From the NCBI GenBank assembly GCA_041484195.1, contig JBGPHC010000028.1:1-56492 (forward strand): DNA of 56,492 bases. The letters run 5' to 3'. Positions 43,369 through 53,441 of this stretch are shown one piece after another. The stretch's first letter is position 1. Each line of letters opens with the position of its first letter. This DNA is from PSRI01 sp041484195. GTDB lineage: Bacteria; Bacteroidota; Bacteroidia; Chitinophagales; Chitinophagaceae. The notes beneath the pieces are model-generated. The model ran no database searches and was not told where the DNA came from. It saw nothing but the letters and a program-made list of their open reading frames with translations. A program made the translations under genes and the position numbers.

Positions 43369-45726
43369 CTATTCCGTCCTTAGTGATTTCACTGGATTTG
43401 AAATGGCTGCCTTGATGGCCTGGAAACCTACGGTGATCCATGCAATCAGCATGGCAAGTAAACCTGCCACTCCAAATACCCACCATTGTATTTCGATACG
43501 GTATGAATAATTCTGTAACCATTTGTGCATGGCCCACCACGATAATGGAAATGCAATGACCGCAGCAATAAACACAAGACGGAGAAAGTCTTTAGATAAC
43601 AGACCAGTGATTCCTGAAACTGTTGCACCCAAAACCTTTCGAATCCCGATTTCCTTGGTCCTGCGTTCTGCCGTATAGGCCGCCAGGCCGAATAGACCCA
43701 GGCAGGAGATAATTATTGCCAGCACTGCAAATACCCGCGACAATTTGCCTATAAGCATTTCACTCTTGAATATCTTATCGAATTGGTCATTTACAAACCT
43801 GTAGTCGAAAGGATAGGCAGGATTGTATTTTTTGATGATCGTTTCAATCTTTGCAAGCGCCTGCTCTGGTTTGGCGCTTGGTTTGAGATGGATGTATAAA
43901 TTATTGTAGTATTCGGGGTAACAGAAAAAAACCAATGGATCGCTATTGGCGTACATGTCCCCAAAAACGAAATCTCTTGCCACTCCAACTATGTTATATT
44001 TTATGGAATCCCTTGTGAGTATTTTTCCAACAGCATTCTCTTTATCCACCATCTTTGCAAGCGTTTCATTGATGATCACACTCAGGCTGTCCTGCTTTGC
44101 GTCGGGGTAAAAGTCTCTGCCTTTTGTAATCTTAATTCCGGTAGTTTGCATGTATTCGGGGCTGACCCAATCCAGGGTGATGAGTACACTCTTCCCCGGA
44201 TCTTTTCCAGCCCAATTAAAATCTGCTGAGCTGCTTCCCATGAACAGCATGTCAAGGTTAGATCTAGCCGCATTATCCACAAATCCCGAAGCCAGGAGCT
44301 CTTGTTTTACTACTTCAAAATGCTTGTTCAAATCACCTTCTATCGCTACCTGTATGAGATTGTCTTTATTATAGCCCAATTCCCTTTCCTTCACATGCTG
44401 TATCTGCTGGTAGATGATTATGGTGCAGATGATCAACGCTATCGATACGGTGAATTGCAAAACCACAAGGCCTTTCCTGATGTAAGCCGCGCTTCCCGAT
44501 TTTATTTTCAATCCTTTAAATACATAAACCGGGTTGAAAGAGGAGAGGTAAATAGATGGATAACTTCCGGCAATCAGGCCACAGGCCAGACCTATAATTA
44601 ATAAGGCGGCCAAATGCACGGGATTGCCCAATGCCAGGCTGAGATGTTTTTCCACCAGCGTATTGAATGGATTTAATACGAGATACATGATGCCGATAGA
44701 AAATAGGACCGACAGGAATGACATGAATACGGCTTCACCAATAAATTGACGGGCGAGTATCCCCTTATTGGCGCCCAATACTTTTCTCACACCTACCTCC
44801 TTGGCCCTTTTTTCACTTCGGGCTGTGGCCAGATTCATAAAATTGATGCAGGCGATCAACAGTATGATCCAGGCTATGATGCTGAACATCCTTACATATT
44901 CTATCCTTCCGCCTACCAGTTTGCCATCCTTGTATTCGCTGCGCAGCCTCCAATCATTCATACTGATCAGGAATGGTTTTGCCACGGCTCCGGTATCCTT
45001 CGACTGGATGTATCCGTATAATTTTTTATTCAGATCCTGAATATTGGTTGCCGGGTGAGCTTCCACGTATGTTTGTATTCCATTATTTCCCCATTGAAGC
45101 AACCAATTGTTTTTGTCCAGGTAGATCTTGAATGGGGCCAGCCATTCCAATTGAAGGGTTGAATTCTCGGGAAGGTCCCGAACTACGCCACTTATTACGA
45201 AGTTCTCCTGGTTATCTACTTTCAGCGTCCTGCCGACGATATTCCTTTCATTCCCAAAGAATTTCTTCGCCATTTTCTCGCTTATCACCAGTGATTTCGG
45301 TTGATCGAAAGCGTGATAAGAGTTACCCTGGAGAAAGGTGAAACTGAACATGCTGAATATCGACGAATCGGCGTAAAATCCATTTTGGAATATGGACTTG
45401 TCATTCAGGCTGAACATTATATTCTGCCCCCAGGTAGTGCGACAGGAATTCTTCACTCCCGGTAATTCGTTCTTAATTCCTGGTGCGAGTGGACCGGGAG
45501 TGGCGGCGAATGTGTAGGTCTTGCCTTCATAACTCTGGTTTTCGTACACTTGGTACAGGATATCGCGCTTGGCATTATTGTGGTCCCAGCTCAGTTCATC
45601 TTCCACCCAAAGAAATATCATGCCGGCGCAGGTAATGCCTACCGCGAGTCCCATGATATTCAGAAAGCTGTAACCCTTATTCTTCCAAAGATTCCTGACA
45701 GCCGTTTTGAAATAATTTTTAAACAT
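43369..45726 (-). CDS. P11, MacB/FtsX-type ABC permease
   Basis: 785 residues, the shortest member. P5/P7 subgroup: KLVGGRIEYVRMFSIIAWI before TM2 and FNWAGKDPGKSV in PCD2. Coupling motif 1 RAKEVGVRKVLG (about 309), motif 2 RTKEIGIRKVLG (about 689). PCD1 carries TPGPLAPGIKNELPGV and RNIVGRTLKVDNQENFVISG. The tail is NPVKSLRTE, like its neighbours P8-P10 and unlike its subgroup relatives P5 and P7 (LRSE), so the tail may have been shaped by position or gene conversion (inference). The 231-base spacer upstream holds heptameric repeats. Confidence 0.95.
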   Translation of the reverse strand: MFKNYFKTAVRNLWKNKGYSFLNIMGLAVGITCAGMIFLWVEDELSWDHNNAKRDILYQVYENQSYEGKTYTFAATPGPLAPGIKNELPGVKNSCRTTWGQNIMFSLNDKSIFQNGFYADSSIFSMFSFTFLQGNSYHAFDQPKSLVISEKMAKKFFGNERNIVGRTLKVDNQENFVISGVVRDLPENSTLQLEWLAPFKIYLDKNNWLLQWGNNGIQTYVEAHPATNIQDLNKKLYGYIQSKDTGAVAKPFLISMNDWRLRSEYKDGKLVGGRIEYVRMFSIIAWIILLIACINFMNLATARSEKRAKEVGVRKVLGANKGILARQFIGEAVFMSFLSVLFSIGIMYLVLNPFNTLVEKHLSLALGNPVHLAALLIIGLACGLIAGSYPSIYLSSFNPVYVFKGLKIKSGSAAYIRKGLVVLQFTVSIALIICTIIIYQQIQHVKERELGYNKDNLIQVAIEGDLNKHFEVVKQELLASGFVDNAARSNLDMLFMGSSSADFNWAGKDPGKSVLITLDWVSPEYMQTTGIKITKGRDFYPDAKQDSLSVIINETLAKMVDKENAVGKILTRDSIKYNIVGVARDFVFGDMYANSDPLVFFCYPEYYNNLYIHLKPSAKPEQALAKIETIIKKYNPAYPFDYRFVNDQFDKIFKSEMLIGKLSRVFAVLAIIISCLGLFGLAAYTAERRTKEIGIRKVLGATVSGITGLLSKDFLRLVFIAAVIAFPLSWWAMHKWLQNYSYRIEIQWWVFGVAGLLAMLIAWITVGFQAIKAAISNPVKSLRTE

Positions 45727-45957
45727 GACTCATTATTTATTAGCTGAACACTAATTTCTTCTTCATAAATGAATTCACAATTCACACATTCACTCCTTTA
45801 TCCGCCATTAGTCGATTCTCTGTTCTTCCAGTAGTCGTACTTTTGGCTCTTTATCCAATTTGACTTGCTGACTATTGACCAATCCCCAATGACCAAAGGC
45901 TAATCCCCAATGACTATTGACAAATGACTAATCCTCAATGCCCAGTGACTCATTCCC
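45727..45957. repeat. Heptameric repeat array in the P11-P12 spacer
   Basis: From 45853 to 45950 the plus strand can be read as 14 consecutive seven-base units in one register, for example attgacc, aatcccc, aatgacc, aaaggct, aatcccc, aatgact, attgaca, aatgact, aatcctc, aatgccc. Units AATCCCC, AATGACC and AATGACT recur, and AATGACC and AATGACT also occur in the P5-P6 spacer. No gene or terminator was recognised here. Confidence 0.8.
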
Positions 45958-48369
45958 TCACTCACTCCTCAGCATTCTGGCAGGATTTACCATTGCCGAC
46001 TTTATCGCATGCGAACTGACTGTTATGACTGCAATGACCAGGGACGAAACACCACCCAGAACAAATATCCACCAGCTCATGTTAATCCGGAAAGGATAGT
46101 TCTGCAACCACAGGTGCATAAAATACCAGGCTATGGGGGCTGCAATTGCAAATGCAATTCCTATCAGCATGATAAATTCTTTTGAGAACAGGTAAATGAT
46201 ATTTTGGATGGATGCTCCTAATACTTTTCTCACTCCCACTTCTTTGATCCTTTGCACCGCCATGAAAGAAGCCAGGCCGTAAAGCCCAAGGCAACTCAGG
46301 AAAATGGCGATGGCCGCGAATATTTTATAGAGCTGTGTAAGCTGATTCTCGTGATTGTAAAAATTTTCAATTTTTGTATCGAGGAACTGGTATTCAAATA
46401 CAAAATCAGGGAATGCTTCTTCCCATACTTTCCCAATCTGGCTTATTTCTCCGGGGAAATCGCTTGTTGCTAGTTTCAATCCCGCCTGGCTGTATTCTCT
46501 CTTCAGGCTGGTTAAGAGAACGGGAGCCAGGTCGCGGCGAAAAGATCTGTCATTGAAATCTTTCATGACTCCAACTATGGGGCCTTTCATGGTGCCAAGG
46601 TCTATTTCCCTGCCCAGTGCATTTTCGGGATTCTTTAAGCCAAGGTTTTTGATCAGCATTTCGTTGACCAGGAATTCTTTGACGGTGTCCGATCTTTCGA
46701 TATTTCTGCCCGCGACAAGCTTGATTTTGTATGTGGAGATATATTCATCGTCTGTCCACTTGAGTATCGCGTAGAAATCTGTTTCTTTTGCCGCATGATT
46801 GAACTTGAAAGTGCTCCAGCTATCGTTATCATCTTCTACCGGAGTATTGGAGCTGAAACTTATTTCCTGAATGCCTTTGATTTCCGACAATTTTTTTTTC
46901 AGGTAGTCCAGTTTGCTGATTCCTGCGCTGTCGCCTGGGAATGGAATATTCAGAATAGCATCCTTATCAAAACCCAGGGAACTGCTATTGAAGTAATTCA
47001 TTTGCCTTGCCATGATGAAAGTGCCGATGATCAGTGCCTGGGCTATAATGAATTGAAAAACCACGAGGCCCCTGCGTAAAGAAATGCCTCTGGAACTCTT
47101 GATGGCCAGTTTGCTTTTCAGCGCCCTGATCGGATTAAATCCTGAGAGTACGAGTGAAGGATAAAAGCCAGCCAGTATCGTTACCACCAGCAGCAGTGCT
47201 CCCAGGAATAGTAACACATCAGGTTCGAGAATGAATTTGAGGGATAATGGAAGATCCAATACCTGGCTGATTGAAGGCAGCGAGATGATTGCGATAAGTA
47301 CCGCCAATGTAGTAGATACCAATACGAGCATAAAAGTCTCGGTAAGGAATTGCATCCTCAGTTGGAATTTATTCCCACCCAGGACTTTTCTCACACCCAC
47401 TTCCATGGCTCTGTTAACGGCCTGTGCTGTAGAGAGGTTGATGAAATTGATGCATGCGATGAGCAGGATGAAAGCCGCTATCAGCCAAAGGGCCCTGATG
47501 AGTTGGGGGCTGATCCTCCTGCTACTGTAGTTTCCTGTTCCGGTATCAAAGTGAACTTTTCCGAGAGCTTGAATGATTTGGCTGTCTTTATTGTCAGCGG
47601 ATTTCATCTTTTTCGCGAAGGCTCTCAATTGCTCATTGAAATTTGCTGCAGACAATTTTGGAGGTAATAATATATAACATCCAAAACCTGACCTGGTATT
47701 ATCCCAATTTGTTGCTTTTGCAAAATTCGCAGTGAATCCGGTTCCATATGCGATCACCAATTTCAACTGGAAGTCAGTGTTGGGCGGGATGCTGGCCAGA
47801 ACCCCCGTTATCTTCAAACTATATCTGTTGTTCCATTTCAAAGTCTTTCCCATGGCAGATTTCCAGTCTCCGAAATACTTCTCTGCAATTTCTTTTGTGA
47901 TGACTGTTGTATTGGGATCTTTCAGGGAGTTGGGATCACCAATCAAAAAGGGGAAGCTGAAGATTTCAAAAAATGATGGCTCGGTAAAAAAGACTCCATT
48001 TTCTTCCTTGAATTTTTTTTCAGCCTTACCGCTATTGTCCAACACCAGGATTTGGTCATCCCCTTGACTGTAAATGGGGGTGATTTTTTCGACCTGAGGG
48101 AATGAGGTTTTCAGACTTGCAGGCAAGGGAAAAGGCACGCCCGGTCCATAGAAGATATCGCCTGCGTCTGCATGGTGGTATTCGGTAAGCACGCGGTAGA
48201 TCCGGTCTTTTTTTGTCTGAAAATTTTCAAAGTTCAACTCAAACTGAATGATGACAAAAATGACCAGGCAGACGGCAATGCCTGCCGCCAACCCCGAAAT
48301 ATTCAGGAGGGTATATTGCTTATTTCTCCAGAGGGTCCTAATCGCCGTTTTGAAATAATTCTTAAGCAT
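45958..48369 (-). CDS. P12, MacB/FtsX-type ABC permease
   Basis: 803 residues. Close relative of P14: both have VPFP(L/A) at the entry of PCD1 (here GPGVPFPLPASLKTSFPQV), LRRGLVxxQF after TM4, CLGLYGL in TM6 where most have CLGLFGL, and a YLFS(K/R)EF helix in the C-terminal module. Coupling motif 1 RAMEVGVRKVLGGNKFQL (about 322), motif 2 RIKEVGVRKVLG (about 707). The tail NPARMLRSE is the most divergent (Ala for Val or Ile after NP). It is flanked on both sides by spacers with heptameric repeats (231 and 123 bases). Confidence 0.95.
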   Translation of the reverse strand: MLKNYFKTAIRTLWRNKQYTLLNISGLAAGIAVCLVIFVIIQFELNFENFQTKKDRIYRVLTEYHHADAGDIFYGPGVPFPLPASLKTSFPQVEKITPIYSQGDDQILVLDNSGKAEKKFKEENGVFFTEPSFFEIFSFPFLIGDPNSLKDPNTTVITKEIAEKYFGDWKSAMGKTLKWNNRYSLKITGVLASIPPNTDFQLKLVIAYGTGFTANFAKATNWDNTRSGFGCYILLPPKLSAANFNEQLRAFAKKMKSADNKDSQIIQALGKVHFDTGTGNYSSRRISPQLIRALWLIAAFILLIACINFINLSTAQAVNRAMEVGVRKVLGGNKFQLRMQFLTETFMLVLVSTTLAVLIAIISLPSISQVLDLPLSLKFILEPDVLLFLGALLLVVTILAGFYPSLVLSGFNPIRALKSKLAIKSSRGISLRRGLVVFQFIIAQALIIGTFIMARQMNYFNSSSLGFDKDAILNIPFPGDSAGISKLDYLKKKLSEIKGIQEISFSSNTPVEDDNDSWSTFKFNHAAKETDFYAILKWTDDEYISTYKIKLVAGRNIERSDTVKEFLVNEMLIKNLGLKNPENALGREIDLGTMKGPIVGVMKDFNDRSFRRDLAPVLLTSLKREYSQAGLKLATSDFPGEISQIGKVWEEAFPDFVFEYQFLDTKIENFYNHENQLTQLYKIFAAIAIFLSCLGLYGLASFMAVQRIKEVGVRKVLGASIQNIIYLFSKEFIMLIGIAFAIAAPIAWYFMHLWLQNYPFRINMSWWIFVLGGVSSLVIAVITVSSHAIKSAMVNPARMLRSE

Positions 48370-48492
48370 GGCCTATATTTTATTTGCTGTGTAAAATTGT
48401 TTTCAGTTCATGAATGAATTCATCTCTATGGCCCTCATCCTAATTGAGTCATGACCACTGACTACTCACCACTGGCTTACTGCCTCCTTTCC
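48370..48492. repeat. Short heptameric repeat run in the P12-P13 spacer
   Basis: Bases 48443-48484 of the plus strand read as six seven-base units (attgagt, catgacc, actgact, actcacc, actggct, tactgcc). The run is shorter and more decayed than those at 30113 and 45853 but has the same TGACC/TGACT cores. The 123-base spacer shows no terminator or consensus promoter. Confidence 0.6.
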
Positions 48493-50889
48493 TCATTCAC
48501 TTCTCAAAGCATTCACCGGATTAGTGGTTGCCGCCTTAATAGCCTGAAAACTGACCGTGATCAGTGCAATCACCACTGCTGATAATCCGGCCAACCCGAA
48601 TACCCACCATTTTAACGGTGTGCGATAGGCGAAATCCTGCAACCAACGGTGAGCCGCCCACCAGGCAATGGGCGATGCTATTAGCATGGAGAACAACACC
48701 AGTTTCAAAAAATCCTTTGAAATCAGAGCTGCGATATTTGTTGCCGATGCTCCAAGCACTTTCCGAATGCCGATTTCCTTGGTGCGCTGCACGGTTGCAT
48801 AAGCTGCCAATGCAAACAGACCCAGGCATGCCAAAATGATGGCAATGGATGAAAAAACACTGAACACTTTGGCGGTACGATATTCGGCAGTATATAAATG
48901 GTCATAGTCTTCGTCCAGGAAATGATATTCGAAAGGGCGATGCGTAACTCTTTTTTTCCAGACCGATTCGAGAAATTCCAAGGTAGCGGGTATGTTTCTC
49001 GGCGAAATCTTAACCAGGAGGTCATTGACGTAATAGGGATCCAGGAAAATGACCACGGGCTTCACGGTTTCATGCAGGGAGGCAATATGAAAATCCCTGA
49101 CCACGGCTTTCACAGTTCCGTCAACTCCTTTGGAGATTGTCTTACCAATTGCCTGTTCAGGTGTCCATCCAAGCGCCTTCACGGCCGTTTCATTCAGGAT
49201 AAAAGTATAGTGGAGATTTGCTCCCTGATTACTGGTATCAAGCTGACTCTTGTTGGCCTGTGTGAAATCGGTGCCAGCGATAATTTGCATGCCCATAGTC
49301 TTAATAAAGTCCAGGTCCACCGGCATTGCATTCACCATAATATTTTTTGTGGTAACGCCGTTGTCAGCGCTGATGCCGTCACCCCATTGCACATACACAG
49401 GTGTCTCGTATGAACCACTCACGGAGATTATCCCCGGGTTCAATGTCATGGCTTTTTTCAGGTCTTCATACCCTGGCCGCATGCTGCGATCCACCGGAAG
49501 TATAACGACCTGCTCTTTATCATATCCCAGCTTCTTGTTGCGGATGAAAGACAATTGCTGGAGTATGATGATGGTGGCGCTGAATAGGAATATGGATACC
49601 ACAAACTGGAATATGATCAGCGATTTTCTCAGTCCGGATCCCGAGGATCTCAGGTGGAATCCTGATTTTAGAATTGAGGCCAGTTTTGTATGGGTTAGAA
49701 TGAACGCGGGATAGAGTCCCGACAGACAGCTTACAATCATTCCCAGTAAAAGGAAGCACAATAAAGGGAGGGGATGGAAAAGTTCGGATGCACTGATGGC
49801 TTTTCCTGTAAGTTGATTGAATGCCGGAAGCAATTCTATGCTAAGGAATATTCCGAGTATTAAAGAAGAGAAGCTGAGTATGGTGGATTCCGCGATGAAT
49901 TGGGCAAACAATTGCCAGCGTTGAACGCCCAGCACTTTACGAATACCGATCTCCGAGCTGCGCCCAGCGGACTGTGCCGTAGCCAGATTGGTATAGTTGA
50001 TGCAGGCGATGATTAATATCAGAACCGCAATTATCGCCAGCACATATATATAAATAATATTGCCGTTAGGTTCCAATCCTTCCAGGGCGGAATAGAGGTG
50101 CACGTCCTTCAACGGCTCAAGATGATAGGTGAGCCAGCCTTCATGACGAGGTTTCTGTTCCTTACTCACTTTTTCCATGAATCTGCTTATTTGATTCTGG
50201 AGAGGTTTTACCTGATTCTTGTCACTGAGCAACAGATAGGTAATATAATTGGCAGAATACCAGTCTTCGGAATGAGATACGCCCAGACTGGAAAAGGAGG
50301 CGACAAAATCGAATTGGATCTGAGAATTATTAGGAGGATCTGCCACGACGCCGGATACCAGGCATTCATCTTTAGCGTTGATGAGGAGCGCCTTCCCCAC
50401 TGCATTTGTAACATCACCAAAATACTTTTCCGCCATCCTGCGGGTAAGAACTATTTTCCTGGGAGCATCCAGCGAAGTGGAAGCATCCCCACTCAATAAG
50501 TGGAATGAAAAAATATTGAAGAAAGAAGAATCTGCATAGAGGAAATTCTTTTCATCATAAAGTTTCTCGCCATAGGCCACTACGCTGGAATTTTTTGTCA
50601 TTCGGCAAAACGCCCGAACAGATGGGAAATTCCGTGTAAATTCTGGCCCCGGCTTGGTTCCGGTGACGGCCACTTTTTGAGAGCCCGATTTGTCACCGTA
50701 CTCCATGGTGAGGCGGACAATTCTGTCTGCATTGTCGTGAAACCGGTCAAAACTCAATTCGTGCCCGATATACAAACCAATCAGGATGCAACTGGCCAGT
50801 CCTACTGTAAGACCAGCCATGTTGATCAAGGTGTAAAGCCTGTTTTTTTTCAGGTTACGCCAGGCAATCTTAAAATAATTTCTTACCAT
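48493..50889 (-). CDS. P13, MacB/FtsX-type ABC permease
   Basis: 798 residues from the ATG at 50887-50889 (MVRNYFKIAWRN); a TTG two codons upstream is not needed. TM2 reads LIIACINYTNLATAQSAG, and coupling motif 1 is RSSEIGIRKVLG (about 311), lacking the usual Lys before Glu; motif 2 is RTKEIGIRKVLG (about 702). The EPLKDVHLYSALEGLEPNG loop places it in the DIHLxS type. PCD2 contains a long polar segment (QANKSQLDTSNQGANL) not seen in other members. The tail is NPVNALRSE. It follows P14 with a gap of 46 bases and is probably cotranscribed with it. Confidence 0.95.
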   Translation of the reverse strand: MVRNYFKIAWRNLKKNRLYTLINMAGLTVGLASCILIGLYIGHELSFDRFHDNADRIVRLTMEYGDKSGSQKVAVTGTKPGPEFTRNFPSVRAFCRMTKNSSVVAYGEKLYDEKNFLYADSSFFNIFSFHLLSGDASTSLDAPRKIVLTRRMAEKYFGDVTNAVGKALLINAKDECLVSGVVADPPNNSQIQFDFVASFSSLGVSHSEDWYSANYITYLLLSDKNQVKPLQNQISRFMEKVSKEQKPRHEGWLTYHLEPLKDVHLYSALEGLEPNGNIIYIYVLAIIAVLILIIACINYTNLATAQSAGRSSEIGIRKVLGVQRWQLFAQFIAESTILSFSSLILGIFLSIELLPAFNQLTGKAISASELFHPLPLLCFLLLGMIVSCLSGLYPAFILTHTKLASILKSGFHLRSSGSGLRKSLIIFQFVVSIFLFSATIIILQQLSFIRNKKLGYDKEQVVILPVDRSMRPGYEDLKKAMTLNPGIISVSGSYETPVYVQWGDGISADNGVTTKNIMVNAMPVDLDFIKTMGMQIIAGTDFTQANKSQLDTSNQGANLHYTFILNETAVKALGWTPEQAIGKTISKGVDGTVKAVVRDFHIASLHETVKPVVIFLDPYYVNDLLVKISPRNIPATLEFLESVWKKRVTHRPFEYHFLDEDYDHLYTAEYRTAKVFSVFSSIAIILACLGLFALAAYATVQRTKEIGIRKVLGASATNIAALISKDFLKLVLFSMLIASPIAWWAAHRWLQDFAYRTPLKWWVFGLAGLSAVVIALITVSFQAIKAATTNPVNALRSE

Positions 50890-50935
50890 ATTCAAATTTT
50901 TAAAGGCGCCTCCGGTGATGTCTACCTTGACCCGA

Positions 50936-53353
50936 TTATTCTCTTCGCAATGCCAATACCGGATTGGCCAGGGCCGCCCGGATAGCCTTGTAGCCTACAG
51001 TGAGCCAGGCTATCAGGATCGATACCACTACAGCCGCCGCGAAAACACTAATGCCAATGGATACACGATAAACAAAATGGTTCAGCCAGTCATTCATCAT
51101 ATAATATGCCACCGGAGCTGCGATCAGAAAAGCCGCGCTGATAAGTATTGTGAATTCCCTTGAAAACAAGTACACGATATTCGCCGCAGATGCACCCAAT
51201 ACTTTTCGGATGCCAACTTCTTTTGTCTTTTGAATGGCCATGAATGACACGAGTCCGTACAGCCCCAGGCAGGAAATAAAAATGGCGAGGCCAGCGAAAA
51301 TCTTGTAGAGTGTCGACAATTGATTTTCCTGCTGGTAGAACCTGGCAATGCTTTCGTCAAAAAAGGTAGCCGTATTGGCGTATTCCGGGTAGAATTTATC
51401 CCAGGTTGCTTGTATGGCGGCCTGTACTCCGGATATATCTGTGGTGTTTAGTTTGATGGCCGCGGAGCCATAGTTTTTGTTGCTGGTGGAAATGAGGAGC
51501 GGTTTCACTTCTTCCCTGAGTGAGTTGGTTTTGAAATCTCTCACCACGCCCACTATCGGTTTCCAGGAATTTCGTCCAAGCCTGATGGATTTCCCGAGAA
51601 TGTCCCGGGGATTTTTGACCCCCAATTTTCTCATTAGGGTTTCATTAATCACTACTTCACGAATCGTATCGCTTTTCTCAAATACGCGACCGGCAATCAG
51701 ATGCAGTCCATAAGTAGTAAAATATTCGGGGTCGCTGAATTTGAGGAATACAGTAAATTTTTCATCAGGTCTGTAGTCAAAGGCAAAATTAGTACCCCAG
51801 TTATTGTCTGATGAAGGAGGGTCTGTATTGAGACTCACGGATTGAACGCCGGGTATGCGTAGCAACTGATCCTTGAACGCGGGTTGCCTGGCAACGGAAG
51901 TGCTATCTGAATTCCCATTTAAAACCAATACGGCATTTTTATTGAAGCCAAGATCGGCACTGCGTACATAGTTCATTTGTGACACGGCAATGATGGTGCC
52001 GATGATCAGTATCTGTGATATGGCAAATTGCAGGATCACAAGGCCTCTGCGAAGCGTGATGCCACTGGTTGATACGGCGTTGATCTTATTCTTCAGCGCG
52101 AGAGCGGGTCTGAAGCCGGAAAGTATCATGGAAGGATATATTCCCGAGAGCGCCGTAACCACCAAACCGGTAATTAGTATGAATAAGATTCCTTCTGAAT
52201 TGAACAGGTTCAGGCTTTCGGGGATGGAAACGAAATGTTTGACATAGGGTAGGGCGAGCCAGGCAATGGCGATTGACAGTACCAGTGCCATGATTACTAT
52301 TAGTGCCGTTTCGCCCATCATCTGCCTGAATAATTGGCGGCGGTTGCCTCCCAGCACTTTCCGCACACCCACTTCCTTTGATCTTCCCACAGACTGAGCG
52401 GTAGAAAGATTTACGAAATTAATACAGGCCATGACAATGATGAGCAGGCCGATCAGGGAAAGAGTTCTGAGAGTGGACTTACTACTGACATGATCTCCCA
52501 GGTTTCCAAACCGGGAATCAAAATGCACTTCACTCAGTGGCTGCAAAAAAAGAGCTCTTTCGGAATTTCCATCGCTGCCACGGTGTTTCTTGCTGAATCC
52601 CTTTAACTGGTTGTTGATTAGATCCACCGAAACATTTTCAGGAATCATCATATACACCTGGAAATTACTGGTGACCTGGTTCCAGTTGTCCATGTACCGA
52701 TAGGTACTGGCATTGCGTTTCATGGTTTCAAAGGATGTAACCACTCTCAATGGAAAGTCGGTGTTCGCGGGCGGATCATCCAGGATGCCAGATACTCTCA
52801 CCGTTACTGCATTGTCCAGTTTGAGATATTGACCCACGGCATCCCGCCATTTCGAAAAATATTTCTCCGCCATGCTTTTGGTTAATACGGTAATATTGGG
52901 TTCCTTCAGAATTGCCGGACTTCCAACCAACCATTTATAGTCGAAAACTTCGAAGAATTGGGGATCGCAAAAAAAGATTCCAGTCGTTTCTACAAACTTC
53001 TTATTGCCTGATGCATGCAAGGGATCCGTTCCTGCAACTGTCACCTGGCTACCATAATTGGCATATAATGCGCCGCTGGTCACCTGCGGAAAATCCAGCC
53101 GCGCCGCTTCCAATGCGGGGAAGGGCACTCCACCTGTATAGTCGATCCCATCTGAATATTTATCCTGCATTACAATATGAAAGATCCTTTTATAATTCTT
53201 CTGAAAACTGTCATAGCTCAGTTCATACCTTACCACCAGGAACAACAGGAGGCAGGCCGCAATACCAATTGCAAGTCCACTGATATTGATGGCGGAATAG
53301 GCTTTGTGCCTGGTGATGTTCCGCAGTGCGATCTTAAAATAATTCCTAATCAT
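50936..53353 (-). CDS. P14, MacB/FtsX-type ABC permease
   Basis: 805 residues from the ATG at 53351-53353 (MIRNYFKIALRN); the longer frame begins at a TTG and adds 16 residues absent elsewhere. Sister of P12 (see CLGLYGL, YLFSREF, TLRRGLVILQF). PCD1 entry TGGVPFPALEAARLDFPQV. Coupling motif 1 RSKEVGVRKVLGGNRRQL (about 326); motif 2 KTKEVGIRKVLG (about 709), the only one with Lys for the leading Arg. The tail is NPVLALRRE, with Arg in place of Ser/Thr. That P12 and P14 are sisters but not adjacent points to insertion or block duplication inside the array. Gap to P15 is 88 bases. Confidence 0.95.
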   Translation of the reverse strand: MIRNYFKIALRNITRHKAYSAINISGLAIGIAACLLLFLVVRYELSYDSFQKNYKRIFHIVMQDKYSDGIDYTGGVPFPALEAARLDFPQVTSGALYANYGSQVTVAGTDPLHASGNKKFVETTGIFFCDPQFFEVFDYKWLVGSPAILKEPNITVLTKSMAEKYFSKWRDAVGQYLKLDNAVTVRVSGILDDPPANTDFPLRVVTSFETMKRNASTYRYMDNWNQVTSNFQVYMMIPENVSVDLINNQLKGFSKKHRGSDGNSERALFLQPLSEVHFDSRFGNLGDHVSSKSTLRTLSLIGLLIIVMACINFVNLSTAQSVGRSKEVGVRKVLGGNRRQLFRQMMGETALIVIMALVLSIAIAWLALPYVKHFVSIPESLNLFNSEGILFILITGLVVTALSGIYPSMILSGFRPALALKNKINAVSTSGITLRRGLVILQFAISQILIIGTIIAVSQMNYVRSADLGFNKNAVLVLNGNSDSTSVARQPAFKDQLLRIPGVQSVSLNTDPPSSDNNWGTNFAFDYRPDEKFTVFLKFSDPEYFTTYGLHLIAGRVFEKSDTIREVVINETLMRKLGVKNPRDILGKSIRLGRNSWKPIVGVVRDFKTNSLREEVKPLLISTSNKNYGSAAIKLNTTDISGVQAAIQATWDKFYPEYANTATFFDESIARFYQQENQLSTLYKIFAGLAIFISCLGLYGLVSFMAIQKTKEVGIRKVLGASAANIVYLFSREFTILISAAFLIAAPVAYYMMNDWLNHFVYRVSIGISVFAAAVVVSILIAWLTVGYKAIRAALANPVLALRRE

Positions 53354-53441
53354 GCCTTTGATCTTTAGATTTTTTACGAACCTGTCATATAATATTCCCA
53401 AATCTTATTTCTATTTTCTGAAACTTTCTTCAGTTGCCAAT

